A stretch of 64,000 nt of DNA from Lachnospiraceae bacterium (GCA_028692975.1 JAQUWF010000004.1:1-64000); one strand, 5' to 3'; shown: positions 17,586 through 26,018, counted from the first letter of the stretch. Numbers and translations: made by a program. The notes: generated from the letters alone by a model not told the origin.

Positions 17586-18566
17586 ATGAAAAAAGCATTA
17601 GTTTTAAGCTGTGTGGCAGCAATGGCATTTTCTATGACCGCATTTGCAGGAGAGATTGAAGTAGATACCAGCAAGGATTATGCAGATATTAACATCGGCG
17701 TTTCTTTCGGACAGAATGAGCATCCATATTTTGTAGCAATGGAAAAGGGTATTCTGGCAGCTTTGGAGAATTACGGGCTGAGTGAGTCAAATTATAATCT
17801 TCTGGTGGCTGACAGCTCACTGGAGACACAGGTTTCTCAGATTGAAAATCTGATTACGATGGGATGCGATGCGATCCTTCTGAACCCATATGATTCTGCA
17901 GGTGTAGTCAATGCAGTGAACGAAGCAGTCTCAGCAGATATTCCGGTCATTACGATGGATATTGACTGTGAGGGATCCGCAGCATTTATCGCATCTGATA
18001 ATTATGAAATAGGCTCAATGCTGGCTTCCTATATTGGTGATGCACTGGAAGGAAAAGGAGCTATTGCGATCATCGATGGTATATCGGTTACTTCCCTTCA
18101 GGATCGTACCAATGGTTTTAACGACACTATGGCAGAAAAATATCCGGATATCGAGATTGTGGCAGAAGAATATACTGCTCAGGAACGTGATGAGGCACTG
18201 GCATCCGCAGAGACTATCCTTCAGGCTCATCCTGACATCGCGGCATTTGTGGGTGTCAATGAAAACTCCGGTATGGCGATCAAAGCAGCAGTCGCAGCAG
18301 CAGGTCTGTCTGACAGTATTCTTGTAACTACAGTAGATGCTACCCAGGAAAATCTTCTGGCTATCAAGAACGGTGAAGTAGCAGTCGGCGTTGCTCAGAA
18401 CCCATATCTGATGGGATGGCAAGCAGTAGAACTGGCTATGAATGCATATGCTGGCCAGGAAATCGCAACAGATGAACTGTATACGACAGAGATTGATTAT
18501 ATGAATACTGATAATGTACAGGAATTTATTGACAGAGAAGAAGGCTATGGTATCGAAATCGAATAA
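17586..18566 (+). CDS. CUT2 sugar-binding protein, RbsB-like
   Basis: A 326-residue periplasmic-binding-type protein (Peripla_BP_4) that captures a sugar outside the membrane for the ABC importer that follows. A signal peptide of about 21 residues ends in AFA; a lipobox cysteine is not evident. Typical features are NIGVSFGQNEHPYF at the mature N-terminus, DAILLNPYDSAG, and TVDATQENL near the C-terminus. ATG 17586 follows AAGGAGGG; an upstream in-frame start lies inside the palindromic repeat and is rejected. Confidence 0.93.
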   Translation: MKKALVLSCVAAMAFSMTAFAGEIEVDTSKDYADINIGVSFGQNEHPYFVAMEKGILAALENYGLSESNYNLLVADSSLETQVSQIENLITMGCDAILLNPYDSAGVVNAVNEAVSADIPVITMDIDCEGSAAFIASDNYEIGSMLASYIGDALEGKGAIAIIDGISVTSLQDRTNGFNDTMAEKYPDIEIVAEEYTAQERDEALASAETILQAHPDIAAFVGVNENSGMAIKAAVAAAGLSDSILVTTVDATQENLLAIKNGEVAVGVAQNPYLMGWQAVELAMNAYAGQEIATDELYTTEIDYMNTDNVQEFIDREEGYGIEIE

Positions 18567-18600
18567 TATAAAGCTGATAGTTGAGTGACTTCAATTACGG

Positions 18601-18622
18601 GGCTGTCCATATCAGGACAGCC
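18601..18622 (+). repeat. Stem-loop between binding protein and ATPase
   Basis: GGCTGTCC (18601-18608) pairs with GGACAGCC (18615-18622). It lies 21 bp before the ATPase start, matching similar stem-loops at this point in the other importer operons. Confidence 0.75.
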
Positions 18623-18643
18623 TCTTATGAAAAGAGGAGTAAT

Positions 18644-20164
18644 ATGGCAGATGTAATTGTAAAAATGGAGGGCATTTCTAAAACATTTGGCGGTATCAAG
18701 GCATTAAATAATGTTCATCTGGAATTACAGGCCGGTGAAGTACATGCTTTGATGGGAGAAAATGGAGCAGGAAAGTCAACTCTGATGAAAATCCTGACCG
18801 GTGTGTATTCGAAAGAAGCCGGGCATGTTTATCTGAGAAATGAAGAAACAGGTTCTCTGGATGAAGTTGAGATGAAATCTGTTCTTATGGGACTGCAGAA
18901 CGGACTCTGCATGGTTTTCCAGGAATTGAATCTTCTGGATAATATGACGGTTGCAGAGAACATTTATCTGGGCAGAGAACCAATTGATGGCCCTTATATG
19001 CTCAACCGCAAAGAATTAAATGACAGAGCACGAGAGCAGCTGAAAAAAGTAAAATTGAATGTAGATCCTAATATGCCGCTTTCCGGGCTGAGTCCTGCGG
19101 AAAAACAATGCGTGGAAATTGCGAAGGCACTGTCTTTTGATTCGAGAGTAATTATTTTTGATGAGCCAACATCCAGCTTGTCAGCATCAGAGACAAAAAC
19201 TTTATTCAGTATTATCAATGAACTAAAAAGCCAGGGAAGATGTATTGTCTATATTTCTCACAGAATGGAAGAGGTTTTTGAAATCTGTGACCGAATCACA
19301 GTCTTTCGTAATGGAGAGTATGTAGATACCAAAAAAGCAAAAGAAACAAATGAAGCCGGATTGATTAAATTGATGATAGGACGTGACCTGGAAGGGGAAC
19401 CAAACCAGGGAAGTGAATTTGTGAATCGAAATAATGTGGTTTTGGAAGTTAAGAATGTTAAAATATTCCCTGACTCAAAACCGGTTAGTTTAAAGCTGTA
19501 TGAAAAAGAAATTTTAGGGATGTTTGGTCTGGTTGGTGCCGGCCGAACGGAACTTTCACGTATTATTTTTGGAATAGACGGCATTTCTGAAGGAGAAATC
19601 TATATTAAAGGAAAAAAAGTAGATATCAAGTCTCCTAAGGATGCAATTGATGCGGGAATTGGACTGGTACCAGAAGATCGAAAGGGACTTGGGCTGGTAC
19701 TTGGTATGAGTATAAAAGATAATATGCTTATTTCAAAGCTCCGGCAGTTAAAGAGTGCGTTCTTAAAAAAGGAAGAACTCAAGAGTATTACAGGAACTTA
19801 TACATCCGATCTGAGCATTAAGATGGGAAATGAAAACCAGGAAGTAAAAGAGCTTTCGGGTGGTAATCAGCAAAAGGTCGTGATTGCAAAGTGGCTTGCA
19901 ATGGAACCGGATATCCTGATTATGGATGAACCCACCAGAGGGATTGATGTGGGTGCCAAAAGTGAGATTTATGATATTATGAAAAAACTTGCGGGCCAGG
20001 GGAAAAGCATTATCATGATTTCTTCTGAAATGGAAGAAATTCAAAAAGTAAGTGATCGGGTAATGGTACTTCATGCAGGCAGTGTTACCGGCGAATTAGA
20101 TATCAAAGAGGCAAATAAAAATAATATTATGCAGGCTGCTTTCGGAGGGGTAGGAAATGAATAG
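18644..20164 (+). CDS. CUT2 ABC ATPase with two nucleotide-binding domains
   Basis: A 506-residue RbsA-type ATPase. NBD1 has Walker A GENGAGKST near residue 41 and Walker B VIIFDEPTSSLS. Its signature is the degenerate LSPAEKQCVEIAKAL. NBD2 has a degenerate P-loop (LVGAGRTEL) but intact LSGGNQQKV and DEPTRGIDVGAK. This is the normal asymmetry of the family. ATG 18644 follows AAGAGGAG; an in-frame upstream start would pass through the stem-loop. The next gene overlaps it by 8 bp. Confidence 0.94.
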   Translation: MADVIVKMEGISKTFGGIKALNNVHLELQAGEVHALMGENGAGKSTLMKILTGVYSKEAGHVYLRNEETGSLDEVEMKSVLMGLQNGLCMVFQELNLLDNMTVAENIYLGREPIDGPYMLNRKELNDRAREQLKKVKLNVDPNMPLSGLSPAEKQCVEIAKALSFDSRVIIFDEPTSSLSASETKTLFSIINELKSQGRCIVYISHRMEEVFEICDRITVFRNGEYVDTKKAKETNEAGLIKLMIGRDLEGEPNQGSEFVNRNNVVLEVKNVKIFPDSKPVSLKLYEKEILGMFGLVGAGRTELSRIIFGIDGISEGEIYIKGKKVDIKSPKDAIDAGIGLVPEDRKGLGLVLGMSIKDNMLISKLRQLKSAFLKKEELKSITGTYTSDLSIKMGNENQEVKELSGGNQQKVVIAKWLAMEPDILIMDEPTRGIDVGAKSEIYDIMKKLAGQGKSIIMISSEMEEIQKVSDRVMVLHAGSVTGELDIKEANKNNIMQAAFGGVGNE

Positions 20165-21101
20165 AGAAAAAGTAAAAATTGGCGCATTGCGGGAGTTATT
20201 ACTGGTAATTATTTTAATTGTGATGTGCATTGTGTGGACAATTATGAATAAAAATTTTGCAACTGTGAATAACGTTATGAATATTCTTCGAGTTGCTTCT
20301 TACACAGCAATCGCATCAGTAGGTATGACAATGATTATTATCATCGGGGAGATTGATCTTTCAGCAGGTTCACTGGTATGTGTCTCCGGACTTTCTGCGG
20401 CCTTGATTGTGAAAGGAACAAATAATATTGTTCTTGGAATTATTGCAGCATTGGTTATTGGCGCTCTGGTAGGACTGTTTAATGGCGTAGTTTGTGCGAT
20501 TGGAAAACTGCCCGGCTTTATTGCTACTCTGGCCAGTATGACGATCCTTCGCGGCATTGCCTATATCATAACCGGCGGTAATTCCGTTGTCTGGACAAAT
20601 CAGATGTTCTCAAAGATCGGAACAGGTTATGTAGGACCAATTCCGGTACCAGTTCTCATTATGATTGTTGTAGTGATTTTCGGTGTTATACTGACGACTA
20701 AAATTCGCTTTGGACGTTATATCTATGCGGTAGGCGGCAACTCAAATGCCAGCCGCTGGTCAGGTATTTCTGTAGAAAAAGTAAAAATTATTGTATATGT
20801 GATCATGGGTGTGCTCACATCTATTGCGGGCTTAATTATTACTACACGTCTTGGCTCCGGACAGCCTTCTGCAGGTACCGGATTTGAAATGGACTGTATT
20901 ACTGCTGTAGTAGTTGGCGGAACCAGTATGGCAGGCGGAAAAGGAAAGGTCATGGGCACGATTGTTGGTGTGCTGCTGATCGCTACACTGACCAATGGCA
21001 TGACTCTGGTAGGTATTGATACTTACTGGCAGCAGGTAATTAAGGGCGCAATCATTGTGGTTGCAGTGCTGATTGATTCAAAAGGAAAAAGCGCAAACTA
21101 A
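20157..21101 (+). CDS. CUT2 ABC permease, RbsC-like
   Basis: A 314-residue permease with eight to ten membrane helices. Family motifs include IIIGEIDLSAGSLV near residue 65, IATLASMTILRGIAY and VVVGGTSMAGGKGKVMGT near residue 255. The start overlaps the ATPase gene end (ATGA-type coupling) with GGAGGGG just upstream. It probably forms a homodimer serving the binding protein at 17586. Confidence 0.94.
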   Translation: MNREKVKIGALRELLLVIILIVMCIVWTIMNKNFATVNNVMNILRVASYTAIASVGMTMIIIIGEIDLSAGSLVCVSGLSAALIVKGTNNIVLGIIAALVIGALVGLFNGVVCAIGKLPGFIATLASMTILRGIAYIITGGNSVVWTNQMFSKIGTGYVGPIPVPVLIMIVVVIFGVILTTKIRFGRYIYAVGGNSNASRWSGISVEKVKIIVYVIMGVLTSIAGLIITTRLGSGQPSAGTGFEMDCITAVVVGGTSMAGGKGKVMGTIVGVLLIATLTNGMTLVGIDTYWQQVIKGAIIVVAVLIDSKGKSAN

Positions 21102-21147
21102 GATGGCCATCAAGGTTTGCTTATCTCACACGTATATTATTGATTGT

Positions 21148-21279
21148 GTCAGCCCATTTGCTGAAAGCAAATTTGGAATGGGCTGATGTTCAAAGATTGT
21201 GTTAAGTTTTCAGTGAAAACTTAACATGCAGCATCAGCCCATTTGCTGAAAGCAAATTTGGAATGGGCTGATGTTCAAA
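21148..21279 (+). repeat. Palindromic repeats, copies C1 and C2 with hairpin between
   Basis: Two almost identical palindromes, from (G)TCAGCCCATTTGC to ATGGGCTGATG followed by TTCAAA, lie at 21148-21194 and 21231-21279. Between them is the hairpin GTTAAGTTTTC and GAAAACTTAAC (21201-21225). The second copy ends 16 bp before the aldolase start. Confidence 0.85.
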
Positions 21280-21295
21280 AACAGGAGGAAGCTAA

Positions 21296-21988
21296 ATGGA
21301 GTTATATGTAGATATTGCAGATTTGGATGCGGTGAAAGCAGCAGCAGAGTATTTTCCAATTGATGGATTTACGACAAATCCCAAAATCCTGACAAAAGCA
21401 AAAAAACCGGTAGAAGAAATGATGGCAGAATATCGTCAGTATGTGCGGGCGAATAATATGAAGATATTTTTTCAGGTTACCGGAGAGACTGCAGAGGAGA
21501 TGCTGGAACAGGCAAAAGCGCTGAAAGAATATTTTGGAGAGCGGTTTATTGTGAAAATACCGGCGGTAAAAGAGGGATATAAGGCAGTCCGGTTGTGTAA
21601 AGAGGCTGGAATCACAGTTACTGTTACAGTGGTTCATTCTATGATGCAGGCATTGGTGGCAGCAAAAGCTGGAGCAGATTATGTAGCACCTTATGTAACC
21701 CATATTGATAATATTGGAGCAGATGGAATAGAGTGCGTTAGTGAAATGGTGGAGGTATTTATCAATGGCGGATATCCCTGTAAGGTGCTGGGGGCCAGCT
21801 TCCGGACCGTGGATCAGTTAAAGAAACTGGCGTTGGCAGGCTGCCAGGCAGTCACAATCAGTCCGGATCTGTTTGATGCGCTGATTAAACATCCATCCAC
21901 GGATGAGTCAATGAAGGGGTTTGAAACCGCCTGGAAAGAAACATTTGGAGAAAAACAGATCAGTGATCTGATACCGAGAGAAAAATAA
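21296..21988 (+). CDS. fsa: Fructose-6-phosphate aldolase (transaldolase-like)
   Basis: A 230-residue class I aldolase closely following E. coli FsaA (220 residues). The Schiff-base Lys is Lys87 in IVKIPA. The residues that separate this enzyme from true transaldolases are also visible: Gln60 in IFFQV and Tyr133 in VAPYV. It should cleave fructose-6-phosphate or a related ketose phosphate into glyceraldehyde-3-phosphate and a C3 ketone. It is the last gene of the AnmK-like operon, so the imported sugar is probably channelled to a C6 ketose phosphate. ATG 21296 follows AGGAGGAAG. Confidence 0.9.
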   Translation: MELYVDIADLDAVKAAAEYFPIDGFTTNPKILTKAKKPVEEMMAEYRQYVRANNMKIFFQVTGETAEEMLEQAKALKEYFGERFIVKIPAVKEGYKAVRLCKEAGITVTVTVVHSMMQALVAAKAGADYVAPYVTHIDNIGADGIECVSEMVEVFINGGYPCKVLGASFRTVDQLKKLALAGCQAVTISPDLFDALIKHPSTDESMKGFETAWKETFGEKQISDLIPREK

Positions 21989-22004
21989 AAAGGTTATCAC
22001 GCGA

Positions 22005-22044
22005 AAACAGCAGCAGCACCCGGTCTTTTTGACAGGTGCTGCTG
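22005..22044. repeat. Terminator-type hairpin, copy 1 of a 40-bp direct repeat
   Basis: CAGCAGCACC and GGTGCTGCTG form a 10-bp stem around a 14-nt T-rich loop. It lies between the convergent aldolase and Rpn genes. The same 40 bases recur without a mismatch at 23231-23270, on the other side of the Rpn gene. Confidence 0.9.
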
Positions 22045-22048
22045 TATG

Positions 22049-22249
22049 CTACTGAATGGTCTTGGCGAGTGCTTCGACTTCCTCTTTGGAAAGATCAATA
22101 ATGCAGCGGGCAACCTTTTCAACAGGGACACCATCTTTTAAAAATGCCAGGGCATTTGCGCGGGCCACTGATTTTGTCACTTCCAGTTTTGTTTTCTTTA
22201 CTGCTTCCATTCGTTCTTTTGCAAACAGTTTTTCTACTTTCGTCATCAT
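22049..22249 (-). CDS. Possible internal short Rpn product (C-terminal 66 residues)
   Basis: Inside the Rpn gene, on the same strand and frame, AAGGAG (22261-22256) is followed after 6 nt by ATG-ATG at 22249. This is a better ribosome site than that of the full gene. It would give a 66-residue protein beginning MMTKVEKLFAKERMEAV and covering the C-terminal domain. E. coli RpnA is known to make such a small intragenic protein that inhibits the full-length nuclease. Whether it is translated here is inference. Confidence 0.5.
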   Translation of the reverse strand: MMTKVEKLFAKERMEAVKKTKLEVTKSVARANALAFLKDGVPVEKVARCIIDLSKEEVEALAKTIQ

Positions 22250-22975
22250 AATCCACTCCTTCATCTGGTCTGCTATCGACTGGTCAATTACTTTGTCGGT
22301 GAATACCATTACGCCCGCCAGTAAAAATATCTGGGTCTTTTCTTCTTCTATATTTTTTGCCAGATCAAACAGATTCCGGATGATCTCTCTCTTCTTTTCT
22401 TTTCCGGCATAGGTCAGTGGTAGAAGAACAAATTCAACCAGTTCATGATCCGTAAGAGGGCTGCCGGATTGAATTTTGCGGGTCAGCCGGTTTTTAATCT
22501 CCTCAGAGTCCAGACAGGAGAGAAAAGACTGTTCGAGCAGCAGTTGGACGGATCCTATATTTAATGTGCTTCTGGTATCTGCAGGTACGATATCTGCGGT
22601 ATATAGAACAATCATCCGAATTATAATATGATCCGTTTTCTTTAGACGTTTCAAAATACGCACAATATAGTCCAGGTATTTGATCTTATCTAATTCCGTA
22701 TAAGTGCTTTCGTAATCTACAATGGCAAAACTGCCGTCGGTCAGTTCAAATATAGTGTCAATCCGAAGTTCATTGGCACTGACTGCAGGCAGATTCAGGG
22801 AATGTACCTTTGTAATTTCGGGAAGAGTGATACCGCAGACCTCGGAAAAACTCTTTGGAAACAGTTCCGTAAATACTTTTGAGGCAATGTCTTTATTTTG
22901 ATAAGCGATGGTGGGTTTGTTTTTTATATTTTTCTTACGCGGTATTTCATTTCCGGGGGTAACAGTATTTTTCAT
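22049..22975 (-). CDS. Rpn-family PD-(D/E)XK nuclease / putative transposase
   Basis: A 308-residue Rpn (recombination-promoting nuclease, YhgA-like) protein. The PD-(D/E)XK core is visible as Asp73 in LRIDTIF, then Asp87 and Glu89 in AIVDYES. The C-terminal third is helical and charged and ends in the typical ANALAFLKDGVP segment. ATG at 22975 follows GAAAGGACG. E. coli Rpn proteins are DNA nucleases linked to recombination and phage defence. This gene is a single-gene cassette between two 40-bp copies of a terminator hairpin and lies in the minus orientation among sugar operons. Confidence 0.85.
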   Translation of the reverse strand: MKNTVTPGNEIPRKKNIKNKPTIAYQNKDIASKVFTELFPKSFSEVCGITLPEITKVHSLNLPAVSANELRIDTIFELTDGSFAIVDYESTYTELDKIKYLDYIVRILKRLKKTDHIIIRMIVLYTADIVPADTRSTLNIGSVQLLLEQSFLSCLDSEEIKNRLTRKIQSGSPLTDHELVEFVLLPLTYAGKEKKREIIRNLFDLAKNIEEEKTQIFLLAGVMVFTDKVIDQSIADQMKEWIMMTKVEKLFAKERMEAVKKTKLEVTKSVARANALAFLKDGVPVEKVARCIIDLSKEEVEALAKTIQ

Positions 22976-23120
22976 GTAATACGTCCTTTCCGATACATAT
23001 GCTGATATGCATAGAAAGAAAAGACGTTTTTCTTTAAGTATATCAGAATATGCGGTAAATTGAAATAGTTATTAAAATTGTGGGAACGGTCGAAATGTCA
23101 AGAAAGATAAACAAAATTAT

Positions 23121-23158
23121 ATATATTATAAGATACTGTATATATTATAAGATACTAT
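23121..23158. repeat. 19-bp tandem repeat upstream of the Rpn gene
   Basis: Two adjoining copies of ATATATTATAAGATACT plus two bases, with one mismatch. They lie in the AT-rich 255-bp stretch between the Rpn start and the second terminator copy. No other feature is seen there. Confidence 0.6.
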
Positions 23159-23230
23159 ATACACGCAAAAAATGCAAGAGAAATTTAATGAAAAAATATC
23201 TATTAAGAATAGAACATAAAGATATAATAT

Positions 23231-23270
23231 AAACAGCAGCAGCACCCGGTCTTTTTGACAGGTGCTGCTG
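23231..23270. repeat. Terminator-type hairpin, copy 2 of a 40-bp direct repeat
   Basis: Identical over 40 bases to 22005-22044. On this side it would serve the minus-strand VOC gene that ends at 23363. A short T run (CTGTTTT) follows. Confidence 0.9.
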
Positions 23271-23362
23271 CTGTTTTGACAGAAGAAAGTTGGTGCGCTG
23301 CTGAAAATACAAGTGCCGGTGCAGAAAGTTCGCCAGACTGTATACGCCAGGTAATACAAGGC

Positions 23363-23752
23363 TTACAGCTTCTGATTAAACTCCAGCTTTTCCATATTCG
23401 GTCCCTGAATAGTGAAGAATTTTACACCGTTTGCGAAAAACGGTAAAAATGTGATCTTGCCTTCCAGTGACGGATACCCTTTCGATGCTGCATATTCATA
23501 TGCGGCATCAATGTCAGAAACGTCCATGGCCATATGGTCGATGGCTCCGTTTGCCAGAGCGGGAGCTTCGGAATAATAGGTTTCGATAACGAAACTGCCG
23601 CATTTCAGGAAAGCGACTTTGTCTTCGGGGGCAGTTCCCTTGCTCCATTCCACTTCAAAACCGAAGGTTTCGTAAAAGGAAATGGTTTTGTCGACATCGC
23701 TGGTCGGTACTCCGATATGCTGGAGACCGGTAAATAATTTTGAGTTTTCCAT
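23363..23752 (-). CDS. VOC (glyoxalase/bleomycin resistance) family protein
   Basis: A 129-residue protein with two beta-alpha-beta-beta-beta modules of the vicinal-oxygen-chelate fold. The first module begins LFTGLQHIGVPTSDVDKTIS with the metal-ligand His, and the second GAIDHMAMDVSDIDAAYE. The substrate is unknown. The ATG at 23752 follows AAAGGAA; an upstream in-frame ATG at 23800 has no ribosome site. It probably follows the DeoR gene at 23901 in one minus-strand unit with deoC. Confidence 0.82.
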   Translation of the reverse strand: MENSKLFTGLQHIGVPTSDVDKTISFYETFGFEVEWSKGTAPEDKVAFLKCGSFVIETYYSEAPALANGAIDHMAMDVSDIDAAYEYAASKGYPSLEGKITFLPFFANGVKFFTIQGPNMEKLEFNQKL

Positions 23753-23900
23753 AAGAGTTCCTTTCTTAGAACCTTTGAAGTATAAATTTCGAAGGTTCAC
23801 TGTCTGTTTTTTGAAAACAGTTTGCTGTTATTGATGGATAGACGGTGCTGCAGAGCGGTGTAATGTTCCGGTCAGGGAGAACGGAGCAACGCTGCGGGCA

Positions 23901-24695
23901 TCAGGTTGTATAAATGTTTATGTTATGCTCATTATAATAGGAAAGATAGCGCTTTTCAATAGAAGAATTTGCAATTATATTCGGTATGGCATCCAGACTG
24001 CCAAGATGGGTAAAGGTCCGTTTATCATATTTCCCTTCACTCGCCAGGAGGTAGCAGCTTTTGGAATTTCTCAGCAGATGATGATAGAGCGGGAGCTGCG
24101 CCCGGTTGATGATGGAATATCCATAGTCCAGATCAATGCCGTCCACTGTAAAAAAAACTTTATCAAAGTACAGCTTTTCCAGTGAAGCTACCGTATATTC
24201 ATCCAACGTTTCGATGTGGTTTGTCCCGGCATGGACATTGCCTCCCAGCAGAAGCGTGGAAATGTCCGGATTGGACGCCAGTTCTAAAACGGCTGTGATA
24301 TTTGTGGTCACCACAGTTATGTTCTGTTTATGACTTTCGTTGATGTATTTGCAGAGCAGATTGCAGGTGAGTCCGGCTCCGATAAACACGATATCATTTG
24401 GGCAGATAAATTCAGCCGCTCTTTTTGCAATCATATCTTTATATAGAAGAAACGGGTCTGTCTTAACTGGGGCAATGGAGCCGATGGAGGCAGCGGAAGC
24501 GTCCAACGCGGCGGCCGGGAGTGCCTGGGCACCACCATGGGTTTTCTTCAGAAGGCCCTGCTGATTCATGTAATTCAGATCTCTTCTCAGCGTGGCAAGA
24601 GAAGCCCCTGTTTGTTCACTGAGTTTTTTTGTGGTTGCGATTTGGTTCTCTTCCAGATAATTTAAAATCATATTCTGTCGCTCAACTGCCAGCAT
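23901..24695 (-). CDS. DeoR/GlpR-family transcriptional regulator
   Basis: A 264-residue DeoR-family protein. The helix-turn-helix is TTKKLSEQTGASLATLRRDL (about 18-37), followed by GLLKKTHGGAQ. The DeoRC domain has IVFIGAGLTCNLLCKYI as the phosphate-binding loop. A proline/alanine-rich insert near residues 60-75 lengthens it slightly. It lies downstream of deoC on the same strand, separated by a 217-bp hairpin array, and is a candidate regulator of deoC and the transketolase genes. Confidence 0.9.
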   Translation of the reverse strand: MLAVERQNMILNYLEENQIATTKKLSEQTGASLATLRRDLNYMNQQGLLKKTHGGAQALPAAALDASAASIGSIAPVKTDPFLLYKDMIAKRAAEFICPNDIVFIGAGLTCNLLCKYINESHKQNITVVTTNITAVLELASNPDISTLLLGGNVHAGTNHIETLDEYTVASLEKLYFDKVFFTVDGIDLDYGYSIINRAQLPLYHHLLRNSKSCYLLASEGKYDKRTFTHLGSLDAIPNIIANSSIEKRYLSYYNEHNINIYTT

Positions 24696-24707
24696 AAAAG
24701 TCCTCCA

Positions 24708-24924
24708 TTACTTGTCGACAACCGAAGGTTGCCGACCTACGCACGCATCAGCGTGCTTCCCATTACTTGTCGGCAACCGAAAGGTTGCTGACCTACGCAC
24801 GCATCAGCGTGCTTCCTATTACTTGTCGGCAACCGAAAGGTTGCTGACCTACGCACGCATCAGCGTGCTTCCTATTACTTGTCGACAACCGAAAGGTTGC
24901 CGACTTACGCACGCATCAGCGTGC
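24708..24924. repeat. Four tandem 56-bp units, each with two hairpins
   Basis: Units start at 24708 (55 bp), 24763, 24819 and 24875. Each contains GCAACC-GAAA-GGTTGC or a close variant, then GCACGC-ATCA-GCGTGC, so each unit folds into two perfect short stems. Changes between units fall in the first stem (CGAC/CGGC and CCGAC/CTGAC). The array fills the gap between deoC and the DeoR gene exactly, beginning at the deoC stop. There are no unique spacers, so it is not CRISPR. Confidence 0.95.
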
Positions 24925-24927
24925 AAT

Positions 24928-25581
24928 TTATGCATTTGTTTTTTCAATCTTCACCAGGCGGCTGGTTCCGAGGCGGGAAGCACCTAATTCCACGAAGGTC
25001 TTTCCGTCATCAAAGGAAGAAATGCCGCCGGCAGCTTTCATTTTGATATTCGGACCAATGTGTTTTGCAAAAAGTGCAATGTCATCAAAGGTAGCTCCGG
25101 AGGTGGAGAAACCGGTTGAGGTTTTGATGAAATCAGCTTTTGCTTCAGTGACCAGCCCGCACATTTTGACTTTTTCTTCGTCTGTCAGCAGACAGGCCTC
25201 GATGATCACTTTCAAAATTTTAGATCCGCAGGCTTCTTTCAATGTTTTAATCTCATTTAGTACAAAATCATAATTTTTTTCTTTTAATGCGCCGATGTTA
25301 ATGACCATGTCGATTTCATCCGCGCCGTTCTTTAATGCATCTTTGGTTTCAAAGAGTTTGGTTTCGGTGGTGCTGTAGCCGTTTGGGAAGCCAATCACTG
25401 TACATACGGCCATTTTATCACCCAGATATTCTTTTGCCTTTTTTACAAAAGTAGGGGGGATGCAGACAGAAGCGGTCTGATATTTGACCGCATCATCGCA
25501 GATCACTTTGATCTGTTCCCAGGTTGCGCCCTGCGCTAATAAGGTATGATCTACTTTTGATAATATTTCTTTATGTGTCAT
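24928..25581 (-). CDS. deoC: Deoxyribose-phosphate aldolase
   Basis: A 217-residue class I aldolase that splits 2-deoxyribose-5-phosphate into glyceraldehyde-3-phosphate and acetaldehyde. Family landmarks are VDHTLL near the start, [22 protein letters not shown], the Schiff-base Lys in FIKTSTGFS and MKAAGGISS with the second active-site Lys. ATG at 25581 follows AAGGAGAG; an upstream in-frame ATG at 25620 lacks a ribosome site. A near-consensus promoter lies at 25696-25724. Confidence 0.95.
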   Translation of the reverse strand: MTHKEILSKVDHTLLAQGATWEQIKVICDDAVKYQTASVCIPPTFVKKAKEYLGDKMAVCTVIGFPNGYSTTETKLFETKDALKNGADEIDMVINIGALKEKNYDFVLNEIKTLKEACGSKILKVIIEACLLTDEEKVKMCGLVTEAKADFIKTSTGFSTSGATFDDIALFAKHIGPNIKMKAAGGISSFDDGKTFVELGASRLGTSRLVKIEKTNA

Positions 25582-25695
25582 TTTTGCTCTCCTTTTTATG
25601 GCGTAAATTTTGTTTGACAATAACCTGCCTGATTCTTTCGCAAGACGAATCTGAGAAGACCAGAAAGAAGGAAGTGTATTGTTCTTGTTATTCGT

Positions 25696-25724
25696 ATTAT
25701 AGGGGGTATGAAATATAATGTCAA
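25696..25724 (-). promoter_or_regulatory. Promoter of deoC
   Basis: On the minus strand TTGACA (25724-25719), 17 nt and TATAAT (25701-25696) form a full-consensus promoter 115 bp upstream of deoC. Confidence 0.85.
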
Positions 25725-25764
25725 TAGAAAAACGGTTTTAAATGAGCGAAAAAGAGACATTAAA

Positions 25765-25890
25765 AACAATAACGATCAAAATAAATCACAAATATAAATT
25801 TTTATTAGATTGAAATCTAGAAAAAAATGTGATAACATAATTTTATAAAAAAGAAGGACGGAAAAAGGACGAAACAATCAAAAACAATCA
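25765..25890. promoter_or_regulatory. Candidate DeoR-family sites between deoC and transketolase
   Basis: AACAATAACGATCA (25765-25778) lies behind the deoC promoter. Two direct copies of AAACAATCA (25872-25880 and 25882-25890), one helical turn apart, lie between a plausible plus-strand promoter (TTGAAA 25810, TAACAT 25833) and the transketolase gene. Similar words recur at 28932-28954 before the phosphofructokinase gene. DeoR-type regulators often bind direct repeats about 10 bp apart. Confidence 0.45.
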
Positions 25891-26018
25891 TTCCTTGCAT
25901 GAGAAGAATAAACGAGACATCAGAGCTTAGCTAAAAGGTAATATGAGAACATGAAAATTCAGGTGGCGTCAGCACTCCGTTCGCTGTATGCTCACTTTAC
26001 AAAACATGAGGTGAAAAA

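Noticed and set aside
24708..24924. Possible CRISPR array or tandem-repeat gene
   Set aside because: The units adjoin without unique spacers and contain their own hairpins. The frame that crosses them is only a by-product of the repeat.
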